From contig NC_079876.1 in NCBI RefSeq assembly GCF_029227915.1, forward strand, positions 7,938,001 through 8,002,000: a stretch of 64,000 nt of DNA. Direction: 5' to 3'. This document shows, in pieces, positions 50,321 to 63,850 of the stretch (within the stretch, counting starts at the first letter, position 1; the number at the start of each line of letters is the position of its first letter). This stretch comes from Hydractinia symbiolongicarpus (taxonomy: Eukaryota; Cnidaria; Hydrozoa; Anthoathecata; Hydractiniidae). The notes beneath the pieces were generated by a model, which worked only from the letters and a program-made list of their open reading frames with translations, did not search any database and had not been told where the DNA came from. Made by a program: the position numbers and the translations under genes.

Positions 50321-51941
50321 CTTTCTTTGTATACTTTTGACTATACGGGCCGCGTCCGGGATTTACGGGAAATCGCGGATTTTCGTTTGCTGGAGATTAA
50401 ACCACTTTCATCAAGCGTCTCAGCAAAAATGAAAACATTTCTGAAAACTACAAGTCTCATGCGTTTTAGTGGTGAAAAAATAATTTAAAAAATCGTTCGG
50501 GAAATGTGTTTACTCACAGGGTACTTTCTTTGTATTCATTCGACTATACGGGCGAAGCCCGGGATTTACGGAAATCGCGGGTATTCGTTTTCCGGCGATT
50601 AAACCTCTTTCATTAAGCGTCTCATCAAAAATGAAAACATTTTTGAAAACTACAAGTCTCATGCGTTTTAGTGGTGAAAAAATAATTTAAAAAATCGTTC
50701 GGGAAATGAGTTTACTCCCGGGGTACTTTCTTTGTATACTTTCGACTATACGGGCCGAGTCCGGGATTTACGGGAAATCGCGGATTTTCGTTTGCCGGCG
50801 ATTAAACTTCTTTTATTTAGCGTCCCATCAAATATGAAAATATTTTTGAAAACTACAAGTCTCATGCGTTTAGTGGTAAAAAAAAATATAAAAAATCGTT
50901 CGGGAAATGAGTTTACTCCCTGGGTACTTTCTTTGTATACTTTTGACTATACGGGTCGAGTTAGGGGTTTACGGGAAATGGCGGTTTTTCGTTTGCCGGC
51001 GATTAAACTTCTTTTATTCAGCGTCTCATCAAAAACGAAAACATTTTTGAAAACTACAAGTCTCATGCGTTTTAGTGGTGAAAAAAAAATTTAAAAAATC
51101 GTTCGGGAAATGATTTTACTCCCTGGGTACTTTCTTTGTATACATTCGACTATACGGGCCAAGCCCCGGATTTACGGGAAAACGCGGCATGTCGTTTGCC
51201 GGCGATTAAACCTCTTTCATTAAGCGTCTCATCAAAAATGAAAACATTTTTGAAAACTACAAGTCTCATGCGTTTTAGTGGTGAAAAAATAATTTAAAAA
51301 ATCGTTCGGGAAATGAGTTTACTCCCTGGGTACTTTCTTTGTATACTTTTGTCTATACGGGTCGAGTCCGGGGTTTACGGAAAATGGCGGGTTTTCGTTT
51401 GCCGGCGATTAAACTTCTTTTATTCAGCGTCTCATCAAAAATGAAAACATTTTTGAAAACCACAAGTCTCATGCGTTTTAGTGGTGAAAAGATAATTTAA
51501 AAAATCGTTTTGGAAATGAGGTTACTCACAGGGTACTTTCTTTGTATACATTCGACTATACGGGCCAAGCCCGGGATTTACGGGAAATCGTGGATTTTCG
51601 TTTGCTGGCGATTAAACCACTTTCATTAAGCGTCTCAGCAAAAATGAAAACATTTCTAAAAACTAAAAGTCTCATGCGTTTTAGTGGTGAAAAAATAATT
51701 TAAAAAATCGTTCGGGAAATGTGTTTACTCACAGGGTACTTTCTTTGTATACATTCGACTATACGGGCCAAGCCCGGGATTTACGGGAAATCGCGGGATT
51801 TCGTTTGCCGGCGATTAAACATCTTTCATTAAGCGTCTCATCAAAAATGAAAACATTTTTGAAAACTACAAGTCTCATGCGTTTTAGTGGTGAAAAAATA
51901 ATTTAAAAAATCGTTCGGGAAATGAGTTTACTCCCTGGGTA
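50321..51941. repeat. 1,621-bp eight-monomer repeat, copy 2
   Basis: This is a direct tandem copy of the preceding block. Agreement continues about 16 bases past the end, then TATACTTTTGAC becomes TATACTTTGGAC. Only one counterpart exists in the second giant repeat, near 58,122-59,742. Confidence 0.9.
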
Positions 51942-53536
51942 CTTTCTTTGTATACTTTGGACTATACGGGCCGAGTCCGGGATTTACGGGAAATCGCGGA
52001 TTTTCGTTTGAGGGCGATTAAACTTCTTTTATTCAGCGTGTCATCAAAAATGAAAACATTTTTGAAAACTACAAGTCTCATGCGTTTTAGTGGTGAAAAA
52101 ATAATTTAAAAAATCGTTCGGGAAATGAGTTTACTCCCTGGGTACTTTCTTTGTATACTTTTGTCTATACGGGTCGAGTCCGGGGTTTACGGAAAATGGC
52201 GGGTTTTCGTTTGCCGGCGATTAAACTTCTTTTATTCAGCGTCTCATCAAAAATGAAAACATTTTTGAAAACCACAAGTCTCATGCGTTTTAGTGGTGAA
52301 AAGATAATTTAAAAAATCGTTTTGGAAATGAGGTTACTCACAGGGTACTTTCTTTGTATACATTCGACTATACGGGCCAAGCCCGGGATTTACGGGAAAT
52401 CGTGGATTTTCGTTTGCTGGCGATTAAACCACTTTCATTAAGCGTCTCAGCAAAAATGAAGACATTTCTGAAAACTACAAGTCTCATGCGTTTTAGTGGT
52501 GAAAAAATAATTTAAAAAATCGTTCGGGAAATGTGTTTACTCACTGGGTACTTTCTTTGTATACATTCGACTATACGGGCCAAGCCCGGGATTTACGGGA
52601 AATCGCGGGATTTCGTTTGCCGGCGATTAAACTTCTTTTATTCAGCGTCTCATCAAAAATGAAAACATTTTTGAAAACCACAAGTCTCATGCGTTTTAGT
52701 GGTGAAAAGATAATTTAAAAAATCGTTTTGGAAATGAGGTTACTCACAGGGTACTTTCTTTGTATACATTCGACTATACGGGCCAAGCCCGGGATTTACG
52801 GGAAATCGCGGGATTTCGTTTGCCGGCGATTAAAACTCTTTCATTAAGCGTCTCATCAAAAATGAAAACATTTTTGAAAATTACAAGTCTCATGCGTTTT
52901 AGTGGTGAAAAAATAATTTAAAAAATCGTTCGGGAAATGAGTTTACTCCCTGGGTACTTTATTTGTATACTTTGGACTATACGGGCCGAGTCCGGGATTT
53001 ACGGGAAATCGCGGATTTTCGTTTCAGGGCGATTAAATTTTTTTTATTCAGCGTGTCATCAAAAATGAAAACATTTTTAAAAACTACAAGTCTCATGCGT
53101 TGTAGTGGTGAAAAAATAATTAAAAAAATCGTTCGGAAAATGAGTTTACTCCCTGGGTAATTTCTTTGTATACATTCGACTATACGGGCCAAGCCCGGGA
53201 TTTACGGGAAATCGCGGGATTTCGTTTGCCGGCGATTAAAACTCTTTCATTAAGCGTCTCATCAAAAATGAAAACATTTTTGAAAACTACAAGTCTCATG
53301 CGTTTTAGTGGTGAAATAATAATTTAAAAAATCGTTCGGGAAATGAGTTTACATCCCGGGTACTTTCTTTACTATACGGGCCGAGTCCGGGATTTACGGG
53401 AAATCGCAGGTTTTCGTTTGCCGGCGATTAAACTTCTTTTATTCAGCGTCTCATCAAAAATGAAAACATTTTTGAAAACTACAAGTCTCATGCGTTTTAG
53501 TGGTGAAAAAAAATATTAAAAAATCGTTCTGGAAAT

Positions 53537-53595
53537 GAGTTTACTCCCTGGGTACTTAGTGGTGAAAATATAATTTAAAAAATTGTTCGGGAAAT
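53537..53595 (+). repeat. 59-bp truncated monomer
   Basis: Same join; here the next monomer is the CTCCCGGGGTAC subtype instead of CTCCCTGGGTAC. Confidence 0.92.
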
Positions 53596-55207
53596 GAGTT
53601 TACTCCCGGGGTACTTTCTTTGTATACTTTTGACTATACGGGCCGAGTCCGGGATTTACGGGAAATCGCGGATTTTCGTTTGCCGGCGATTAAACTTCTT
53701 TTATTTAGCGTCCCATCAAATATGAAAATATTTTTGAAAACTACAAGTCTCATGCGTTTAGTGGTAAAAAAATAATATAAAAAATCGTTCGGGAAATGAG
53801 TTTACTCCCTGGGTACTTTCTTTGTATACTTTTGTCTATACGGGTCGAGTCCGGGGTTTACGGGAAATGGCGGGTTTTCGTTTGCCGGCGATTAAACTTC
53901 TTTTATTCAACGTCTCATCAAAAATGAAAACATTTTTGAAAACCACAAGTCTCATGCGTTTTAGTGGTGAAAAGATAATTTAAAAAATCGTTTTGGAAAT
54001 GAGTTTACTCACAGGGTACTTTCTTTGTATACATTCGACTATACGGGCCAAGCCCGGGATTTACGGGAAATCGTGGATTTTCGTTTGCTGGCGATTAAAC
54101 CACTTTCATTAAGCGTCTCAGCAAAAATGAAAACATTTCTGAAAACTACAAGTCTCATGCGTTTTAGTGGTGAAAAAATAATTTAAAAAATCGTTCGGGA
54201 AATGTGTTTACTCACAGGGTACTTTCTTTGTATACATTCGACTATACGGGCCAAGCCCGGGATTTACGGGAAATCGCGGGATTTCGTTAGCCGGCGATTA
54301 AACATCTTTCATTAAGCGTCTCATCAAAAATGAAAACAATTTTAAAAACTACAAGTCTCATGCGTTTTAGTGGTGAAAAAATAATTTAAAAAATCGTTCG
54401 GGAAATGAGTTTACTCCCTGGGTACTTTCTTTGTATACTTTGGACTATACGGGCCGAGTCCGGGATTTACGGGAAATCGCGGATTTTCGTTTGAGGGCGA
54501 TTAAACTTCTTTTATTCAGCGTGTCATCAAAAATGAAAACATTTTTGAAAACTACAAGTCTCATGCGTTGTAGTGGTGAAAAAATAATTTAAAAAATCGT
54601 TCGGAAAATGAGTTTACTCCTTGGGTACTTTCTTTGTATACTTTTGACTATACGGGCCGAGTCCGGGGTTTACGGGAAATTGAGGGTTTTCGTTTGCCGG
54701 CGATTAAACTTCTTTTATTCAGTGTCTCATCAAAAATGAAAACATTTTTAAAAACTACAAGTCTCATGCGTTGAAGTGGTGAAAAAATAATTAAAAAAAT
54801 CGTTCGGAAAATGAGTTTACTCCCTGGGTAATTTCTTTGTATACTTTTGACTATACAGGCCGAGTCCGGGGTTTACGGGAAATGGCGGGTTTTCGTTTGC
54901 CGGCGATTAAACTTCTTTTATTCAGCATCTCATCAAAAATGAAAACATTTTAAAAAACTATAAGTCTCATGGGTTTTAGTGGTGAAATAATAATTTAAAA
55001 AATCGTTCGGGAAATGAGTTTACATCCCGGGTACTTTCTTTACTATACGGGCCGAGTCCGGGATTTACGGGAAATCGCAGGTTTTCGTTTGCCGGCGATT
55101 AAACTTCTTTTATTCAGCGTCTCATCAAAAATGAAAACATTTTTGAAAACTACAAGTCTCATGCGTTTTAGTGGTGAAAAAAAAATTTAAAAAATCGTTC
55201 TGGAAAT

Positions 55208-55266
55208 GAGTTTACTCCCTGGCTACTTAGTGGTGAAAATATAATTTAAAAAATTGTTCGGGAAAT
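55208..55266 (+). repeat. 59-bp truncated monomer
   Basis: Same join with CTGGCTACTTAGTGG (G to C in GGGTAC). It lies 1,671 bp after the previous copy. Confidence 0.92.
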
Positions 55267-58200
55267 GAGTTTACTCCCGGGGTACTTTCTTTGTATACTT
55301 TTGACTATACGGGCCGAGTCCGGGATTTACGGGAAATCGCGGATTTTCGTTTGCCGGCGATTAAACTTCTTTTATTTAGCGTCCCATCAAATATGAAAAT
55401 ATTTTTGAAAACTACAAGTCTCATGCGTTTAGTGGTAAAAAAATAATATAAAAAATCGTTCGGGAAATGAGTTTACTCCCTGGGTACTTTCTTTGTATAC
55501 TTTTGTCTATACGGGTCGAGTCCGGGGTTTACGGGAAATGGCGGGTTTTCGTTTGCCGGCGATTAAACTTCTTTTATTCAACGTCTCATCAAAAATGAAA
55601 ACATTTTTGAAAACCACAAGTCTCATGCGTTTTAGTGGTGAAAAAAAAATTTAAAAATTCGTTCGGGAAATGAGTTTACTCCCTGGGTACTTTCTTTGTA
55701 TACTATCGACTATACGGGCCAAGCCCCGGATTTACGGGAAAACGCGGCATGTCGTTTGCCGGCGATTAAACCTCTTTCATTAAGCGTCTCATCAAAAATG
55801 AAAACATTTTTGAAAACTACAAGTCTCATGCGTTTTAGTGGTGAAAAAATAATTTAAAAAATCGTTCGGGAAATGAGTTTACTCCTGGGGTACTTTCTTT
55901 GTATACTTTTGACTATACGGGCCGAGTCCGGGATTTACGGGAAATCGCGGATTTTCGTTTGCCGGCGATTAAACTTCTTTTATTTAGCGTCCCATCAAAT
56001 ATGAAAATATTTTTGAAAACTACAAGTCTCATGCGTTTAGTGGTAAAAAAATAATATAAAAAATCGTTCGGGAAATGAGTTTATTCCCTGGGTACTTTCT
56101 TTGTATACTTTTGACTATACGGGTCGAGTCCGGGGTTTACGGGAAATGGCGGGTTTTCGTTTGCCGGCGATTAAACTTCTTTTATTCAGCGTCTCATCAA
56201 AAATGAAAACATTTTTGAAAACCACAAGTCCCATGCGTTTTAGTGGTGAAAAGATAATTTAAATAATCGTTTTGGAAATGAGTTTGCTCACAGGGTACTT
56301 TCTTTGTATACATTCGACTATGCGGGCCAAGCCCGGGATTTACGGGAAATCGTGGATTTTCGTTTGCTGGCGATTAAACCACTTTCATTAAGCGTCTCAG
56401 CAAAAATGAAAACATTTCTGAAAACTACAAGTCTCATGCGTTTTAGTGGTGAAAAAATAATTTAAAAAATCGTTCGGGAAATGTGTTTACTCACAGGGTA
56501 CTTTCTTTGTATTCATTCGACTATACGGGCGAAGCCCGGGATTTACGGAAATCGCGAGTATTCGTTTTCCGGCGATTAAACCTCTTTCATTAAGCGTCTC
56601 ATCAAAAATGAAAACATTTTTGAAAACTACAAGTCTCATGCGTTTTAGTGGTGAAAAAAAAATTTAAAAAATCTTTCGGGAAATGAGTTTAATCCCTGGG
56701 TACTTTCTTTGTATACATTCGACTATACGGGCCAAGCCCCGGATTTACGGGAAAACGCGGCATGTCGTTTGCCGGCGATTAAACCTCTTTCATTAAGCGT
56801 CTCATCAAAAATGAAAACATTTTTGAAAACTACAAGTCTCATGCGTTTTAGTGGTGAAAAAATAATTTAAAAAATCGTTCGGGAAATGAGTTTACTCCCG
56901 GGGTACTTTCTTTGTATACTTTTGACTATACGGGCCGCGTCCGGGATTTACGGGAAATCGCGGATTTTCGTTTGCTGGCGATTAAACCACTTTCATCAAG
57001 CGTCTCAGCAAAAATGAAAACATTTCTGAAAACTACAAGTCTCATGCGTTTTAGTGGTGAAAAAATAATTTAAAAAATCGTTCGGGAAATGTGTTTACTC
57101 ACAGGGTACTTTCTTTGAATTCATTCGACTATACGGGCGAAGCCCGGGATTTACGGAAATCGCGGGTATTCGTTTTCCGGCGATTAAACCTCTTTCATTA
57201 AGCGTCTCATCAAAAATGAAAACATTTTTGAAAACTACAAGTCTCATGCGTTTTAGTGGTGAAAAAAAAATTTAAAAAATCGTTCGGGAAATGAGTTTAC
57301 TCCCTGGGTACTTTCTTTGTATACTTTTGACTATACGGGTCGAGTCCGGGGTTTACGGGAAATGGCGGGTTTTCGTTTGCCAGCGATTAAACTTCTTTTA
57401 TTCAGCGTCTCATCAAAAATGAAAACATTTTTGAAAACCACAAGTCTCATGCGTTTTAGTGGTGAAAAAATAATTTAAAAAATCGTTCGGGAAATGAGTT
57501 TACTCCCGGGGTACTTTCTTTGTATACTTTCGACTATACGGGCCGAGTCCGGGATTTACGGGAAATCGCGGATTTTCGTTTGCCGGCGATTAAACTTCTT
57601 TTATTTAGCGTCCCATCAAATATGAAAATATTTTTGAAAACTACAAGTCTCATGCGTTTTAGTGGTGAAAAAATAATTTAAAAAATCGTTCGCGAAATGT
57701 GTTTACTCACAGGGTACTTTCTTTGTATTCATTCGACTATACGGGCGAAGCCCGGGATTTACGGAAATCGCGAGTATTCGTTTTCCGGCGATTAAACCTC
57801 TTTCATTAAGCGTCTCATCAAAAATGAAAACATTTTTGAAAACTACAAGTCTCATGCGTTTTAGTGGTGAAAAAAAAATTTAAAAAATCTTTCGGAAAAT
57901 GAGTTTACTCCCTGGGTACTTTCTTTGTATACATTCGACTATACGGGCCAAGCCCCGGATTTACGGGAAAACGCGGCATGTCGTTTGCCGGCGATTAAAC
58001 CTCTTTCATTAAGCGTCTCATCAAAAATGAAAACATTTTTGAAAACTACAAGTCTCATGCGTTTTAGTGGTGAAAAAATAATTTAAAAAATCGTTCGGGA
58101 AATGAGTTTACTCCCGGGGCACTTTCTTTGTATACTTTTGACTATACGGGCCGCGTCCGGGATTTACGGGAAATCGCGGATTTTCGTTTGCTGGAGATTA

Positions 58201-61200
58201 AACCACTTTCATCAAGCGTCTCAGCAAAAATGAAAACATTTCTGAAAACTACAAGTCTCATGCGTTTTAGTGGTGAAAAAATAATTTAAAAAATCGTTCG
58301 GGAAATGTGTTTACTCACAGGGTACTTTCTTTGTATTCATTCGACTATACGGGCGAAGCCCGGGATTTACGGAAATCGCGGGTATTCGTTTTCCGGCGAT
58401 TAAACCTCTTTCATTAAGCGTCTCATCAAAAATGAAAACATTTTTGAAAACTACAAGTCTCATGCGTTTTAGTGGTGAAAAAATAATTTAAAAAATCGTT
58501 CGGGAAATGAGTTTACTCCCGGGGTACTTTCTTTGTATACTTTCGACTATACGGGCCGAGTCCGGGATTTACGGGAAATCGCGGATTTTCGTTTGCCGGC
58601 GATTAAACTTCTTTTATTTAGCGTCCCATCAAATATGAAAATATTTTTGAAAACTACAAGTCTCATGCGTTTAGTGGTAAAAAAAAATATAAAAAATCGT
58701 TCGGGAAATGAGTTTACTCCCTGGGTACTTTCTTTGTATACTTTTGACTATACGGGTCGAGTTAGGGGTTTACGGGAAATGGCGGTTTTTCGTTTGCCGG
58801 CGATTAAACGTCTTTTATTCAGCGTCTCATCAAAAACGAAAACATTTTTGAAAACTACAAGTCTCATGCGTTTTAGTGGTGAAAAAAAAATTTAAAAAAT
58901 CGTTCGGGAAATGATTTTACTCCCTGGGTACTTTCTTTGTATACATTCGACTATACGGGCCAAGCCCCGGATTTACGGGAAAACGCGGCATGTCGTTTGC
59001 CGGCGATTAAACCTCTTTCATTAAGCGTCTCATCAAAAATGAAAACATTTTTGAAAACTACAAGTCTCATGCGTTTTAGTGGTGAAAAAATAATTTAAAA
59101 AATCGTTCGGGAAATGAGTTTACTCCCTGGGTACTTTCTTTGTATACTTTTGTCTATACGGGTCGAGTCCGGGGTTTACGGAAAATGGCGGGTTTTCGTT
59201 TGCCGGCGATTAAACTTCTTTTATTCAGCGTCTCATCAAAAATGAAAACATTTTTGAAAACCACAAGTCTCATGCGTTTTAGTGGTGAAAAGATAATTTA
59301 AAAAATCGTTTTGGAAATGAGGTTACTCACAGGGTACTTTCTTTGTATACATTCGACTATACGGGCCAAGCCCGGGATTTACGGGAAATCGTGGATTTTC
59401 GTTTGCTGGCGATTAAACCACTTTCATTAAGCGTCTCAGCAAAAATGAAAACATTTCTAAAAACTAAAAGTCTCATGCGTTTTAGTGGTGAAAAAATAAT
59501 TTAAAAAATCGTTCGGGAAATGTGTTTACTCACAGGGTACTTTCTTTGTATACATTCGACTATACGGGCCAAGCCCGGGATTTACGGGAAATCGCGGGAT
59601 TTCGTTTGCCGGCGATTAAACATCTTTCATTAAGCGTCTCATCAAAAATGAAAACATTTTTGAAAACTACAAGTCTCATGCGTTTTAGTGGTGAAAAAAT
59701 AATTTAAAAAATCGTTCGGGAAATGAGTTTACTCCCTGGGTACTTTCTTTGTATACTTTGGACTATACGGGCCGAGTCCGGGATTTACGGGAAATCGCGG
59801 ATTTTCGTTTGAGGGCGATTAAACTTCTTTTATTCAGCGTGTCATCAAAAATGAAAACATTTTTGAAAACTACAAGTCTCATGCGTTTTAGTGGTGAAAA
59901 AATAATTTAAAAAATCGTTCGGGAAATGAGTTTACTCCCTGGGTACTTTCTTTGTATACTTTTGTCTATACGGGTCGAGTCCGGGGTTTACGGAAAATGG
60001 CGGGTTTTCGTTTGCCGGCGATTAAACTTCTTTTATTCAGCGTCTCATCAAAAATGAAAACATTTTTGAAAACCACAAGTCTCATGCGTTTTAGTGGTGA
60101 AAAGATAATTTAAAAAATCGTTTTGGAAATGAGGTTACTCACAGGGTACTTTCTTTGTATACATTCGACTATACGGGCCAAGCCCGGGATTTACGGGAAA
60201 TCGTGGATTTTCGTTTGCTGGCGATTAAACCACTTTCATTAAGCGTCTCAGCAAAAATGAAGACATTTCTGAAAACTACAAGTCTCATGCGTTTTAGTGG
60301 TGAAAAAATAATTTAAAAAATCGTTCGGGAAATGTGTTTACTCACAGGGTACTTTCTTTGTATACATTCGACTATACGGGCCAAGCCCGGGATTTACGGG
60401 AAATCGCGGGATTTCGTTTGCCGGCGATTAAACTTCTTTTATTCAGCGTCTCATCAAAAATGAAAACATTTTTGAAAACCACAAGTCTCATGCGTTTTAG
60501 TGGTGAAAAGATAATTTAAAAAATCGTTTTGGAAATGAGGTTACTCACAGGGTACTTTCTTTGTATACATTCGACTATACGGGCCAAGCCCGGGATTTAC
60601 GGGAAATCGCGGGATTTCGTTTGCCGGCGATTAAAACTCTTTCATTAAGCGTCTCATCAAAAATGAAAACATTTTTGAAAATTACAAGTCTCATGCGTTT
60701 TAGTGGTGAAAAAATAATTTAAAAAATCGTTCGGGAAATGAGTTTACTCCCTGGGTACTTTATTTGTATACTTTGGACTATACGGGCCGAGTCCGGGATT
60801 TACGGGAAATCGCGGATTTTCGTTTCAGGGCGATTAAATTTTTTTTATTCAGCGTGTCATCAAAAATGAAAACATTTTTAAAAACTACAAGTCTCATGCG
60901 TTGTAGTGGTGAAAAAATAATTAAAAAAATCGTTCGGAAAATGAGTTTACTCCCTGGGTAATTTCTTTGTATACATTCGACTATACGGGCCAAGCCCGGG
61001 ATTTACGGGAAATCGCGGGATTTCGTTTGCCGGCGATTAAAACTCTTTCATTAAGCGTCTCATCAAAAATGAAAACATTTTTGAAAACTACAAGTCTCAT
61101 GCGTTTTAGTGGTGAAATAATAATTTAAAAAATCGTTCGGGAAATGAGTTTACATCCCGGGTACTTTCTTTACTATACGGGCCGAGTCCGGGATTTACGG

Positions 61201-61337
61201 GAAATCGCAGGTTTTCGTTTGCCGGCGATTAAACTTCTTTTATTCAGCGTCTCATCAAAAATGAAAACATTTTTGAAAACTACAAGTCTCATGCGTTTTA
61301 GTGGTGAAAAAAAATATTAAAAAATCGTTCTGGAAAT

Positions 61338-61396
61338 GAGTTTACTCCCTGGGTACTTAGTGGTGAAAATATAATTTAAAAAATTGTTCGGGAAAT
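61338..61396 (+). repeat. 59-bp truncated monomer
   Basis: Counterpart of 53,537 in the second giant repeat copy, exactly 7,801 bp away. Confidence 0.92.
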
Positions 61397-63008
61397 GAGT
61401 TTACTCCCGGGGTACTTTCTTTGTATACTTTTGACTATACGGGCCGAGTCCGGGATTTACGGGAAATCGCGGATTTTTGTTTGCCGGCGATTAAACTTCT
61501 TTTATTTAGCGTCCCATCAAATATGAAAATATTTTTGAAAACTACAAGTCTCATGCGTTTAGTGGTAAAAAAATAATATAAAAAATCGTTCGGGAAATGA
61601 GTTTACTCCCTGGGTACTTTCTTTGTATACTTTTGTCTATACGGGTCGAGTCCGGGGTTTACGGGAAATGGCGGGTTTTCGTTTGCCGGCGATTAAACTT
61701 CTTTTATTCAACGTCTCATCAAAAATGAAAACATTTTTGAAAACCACAAGTCTCATGCGTTTTAGTGGTGAAAAGATAATTTAAAAAATCGTTTTGGAAA
61801 TGAGTTTACTCACAGGGTACTTTCTTTGTATACATTCGACTATACGGGCCAAGCCCGGGATTTACGGGAAATCGTGGATTTTCGTTTGCTGGCGATTAAA
61901 CCACTTTCATTAAGCGTCTCAGCAAAAATGAAAACATTTCTGAAAACTACAAGTCTCATGCGTTTTAGTGGTGAAAAAATAATTTAAAAAATCGTTCGGG
62001 AAATGTGTTTACTCACAGGGTACTTTCTTTGTATACATTCGACTATACGGGCCAAGCCCGGGATTTACGGGAAATCGCGGGATTTCGTTAGCCGGCGATT
62101 AAACATCTTTCATTAAGCGTCTCATCAAAAATGAAAACAATTTTAAAAACTACAAGTCTCATGCGTTTTAGTGGTGAAAAAATAATTTAAAAAATCGTTC
62201 GGGAAATGAGTTTACTCCCTGGGTACTTTCTTTGTATACTTTGGACTATACGGGCCGAGTCCGGGATTTACGGGAAATCGCGGATTTTCGTTTGAGGGCG
62301 ATTAAACTTCTTTTATTCAGCGTGTCATCAAAAATGAAAACATTTTTGAAAACTACAAGTCTCATGCGTTGTAGTGGTGAAAAAATAATTTAAAAAATCG
62401 TTCGGAAAATGAGTTTACTCCTTGGGTACTTTCTTTGTATACTTTTGACTATACGGGCCGAGTCCGGGGTTTACGGGAAATTGAGGGTTTTCGTTTGCCG
62501 GCGATTAAACTTCTTTTATTCAGTGTCTCATCAAAAATGAAAACATTTTTAAAAACTACAAGTCTCATGCGTTGAAGTGGTGAAAAAATAATTAAAAAAA
62601 TCGTTCGGAAAATGAGTTTACTCCCTGGGTAATTTCTTTGTATACTTTTGACTATACAGGCCGAGTCCGGGGTTTACGGGAAATGGCGGGTTTTCGTTTG
62701 CCGGCGATTAAACTTCTTTTATTCAGCATCTCATCAAAAATGAAAACATTTTAAAAAACTATAAGTCTCATGGGTTTTAGTGGTGAAATAATAATTTAAA
62801 AAATCGTTCGGGAAATGAGTTTACATCCCGGGTACTTTCTTTACTATACGGGCCGAGTCCGGGATTTACGGGAAATCGCAGGTTTTCGTTTGCCGGCGAT
62901 TAAACTTCTTTTATTCAGCGTCTCATCAAAAATGAAAACATTTTTGAAAACTACAAGTCTCATGCGTTTTAGTGGTGAAAAAAAAATTTAAAAAATCGTT
63001 CTGGAAAT

Positions 63009-63067
63009 GAGTTTACTCCCTGGCTACTTAGTGGTGAAAATATAATTTAAAAAATTGTTCGGGAAAT
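63009..63067 (+). repeat. 59-bp truncated monomer
   Basis: Counterpart of 55,208, exactly 7,801 bp away, with the same private CTGGCTAC change. Confidence 0.92.
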
Positions 63068-63850
63068 GAGTTTACTCCCGGGGTACTTTCTTTGTATACT
63101 TTTGACTATACGGGCCGAGTCCGGGATTTACGGGAAATCGCGGATTTTCGTTTGCCGGCGATTAAACTTCTTTTATTTAGCGTCCCATCAAATATGAAAA
63201 TATTTTTGAAAACTACAAGTCTCATGCGTTTAGTGGTAAAAAAATAATATAAAAAATCGTTCGGGAAATGAGTTTACTCCCTGGGTACTTTCTTTGTATA
63301 CTTTTGTCTATACGGGTCGAGTCCGGGGTTTACGGGAAATGGCGGGTTTTCGTTTGCCGGCGATTAAACTTCTTTTATTCAACGTCTCATCAAAAATGAA
63401 AACATTTTTGAAAACCACAAGTCTCATGCGTTTTAGTGGTGAAAATATAATTTAAAAAATTGTTCGGGAAATGAGTTTACTCCCGGGGTACTTTCTTTGT
63501 ATACTTTTGACTATACGGGCCGAGTCCGGGATTTACGGGAAATCGCGGATTTTCGTTTGCCGGCGATTAAACTTCTTTTATTTAGCGTCCCATCAAATAT
63601 GAAAATATTTTTGAAAACTACAAGTCTCATGCGTTTAGTGGTAAAAAAATAATATAAAAAATCGTTCGGGAAATGAGTTTACTCCCTGGGTACTTTCTTT
63701 GTATACTTTTGTCTATACGGGTCGAGTCCGGGGTTTACGGGAAATGGCGGGTTTTCGTTTGCCGGCGATTAAACTTCTTTTATTCAACGTCTCATCAAAA
63801 ATGAAAACATTTTTGAAAACCACAAGTCTCATGCGTTTTAGTGGTGAAAA
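63031..63850. repeat. 405-bp dimer repeat, two copies
   Basis: GTGGTGAAAATATAATTT occurs at 63,031 and 63,436, each followed by the same two monomers (CTCCCGGGGTAC subtype, then GGGTCGAGTCC subtype with TTCAACGTCTC). Agreement ends near 63,850 at GAAAAGATAATTT. Confidence 0.88.

Larger units (their letters stand above)
46195..55616. repeat. Giant higher-order repeat, copy A (9,422 bp)
   Basis: Its first part matches copy B at an offset of 9,422 (for example AAAAATTCGTTCGGG at 46,231 and 55,653, and CTCCCGGGGCAC at 48,689 and 58,111). Its last part matches at 7,801 (for example 52,963 with 60,764). The 1,621-bp change of offset equals the extra eight-monomer copy at 48,700-51,941. The left part overlaps the 3,087-bp repeat. 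Confidence 0.92.
22519..62849 (+). repeat. Monomers with the 11-bp deletion, right arm (set)
   Basis: The same deletion reads CTTTACTATAC in this orientation. It starts at 22,519, 23,781, 26,056, 27,060, 27,455, 27,647, 28,649, 29,653, 30,048, 31,052, 36,370, 38,387, 39,796, 41,671, 42,530, 45,415, 53,367, 55,038, 61,168 and 62,839. All are preceded by GTTTACATCCC, the reverse complement of the GGGATGTAAAC linked to it in the left arm. The coordinates span the set. Confidence 0.9.
55617..63417. repeat. Giant higher-order repeat, copy B (7,801 bp)
   Basis: This is a tandem copy of copy A with one fewer 1,621-bp unit. Differences seen by eye are few, for example GATTAAACGTC near 58,805 against GATTAAACTTC, and CACAGGG near 60,344 against CACTGGG near 52,543. 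Similarity ends near 63,445, where copy A enters AAAAAAAAATTTAAAAATTCG and this copy reads GAAAATATAATTT. Confidence 0.92.
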
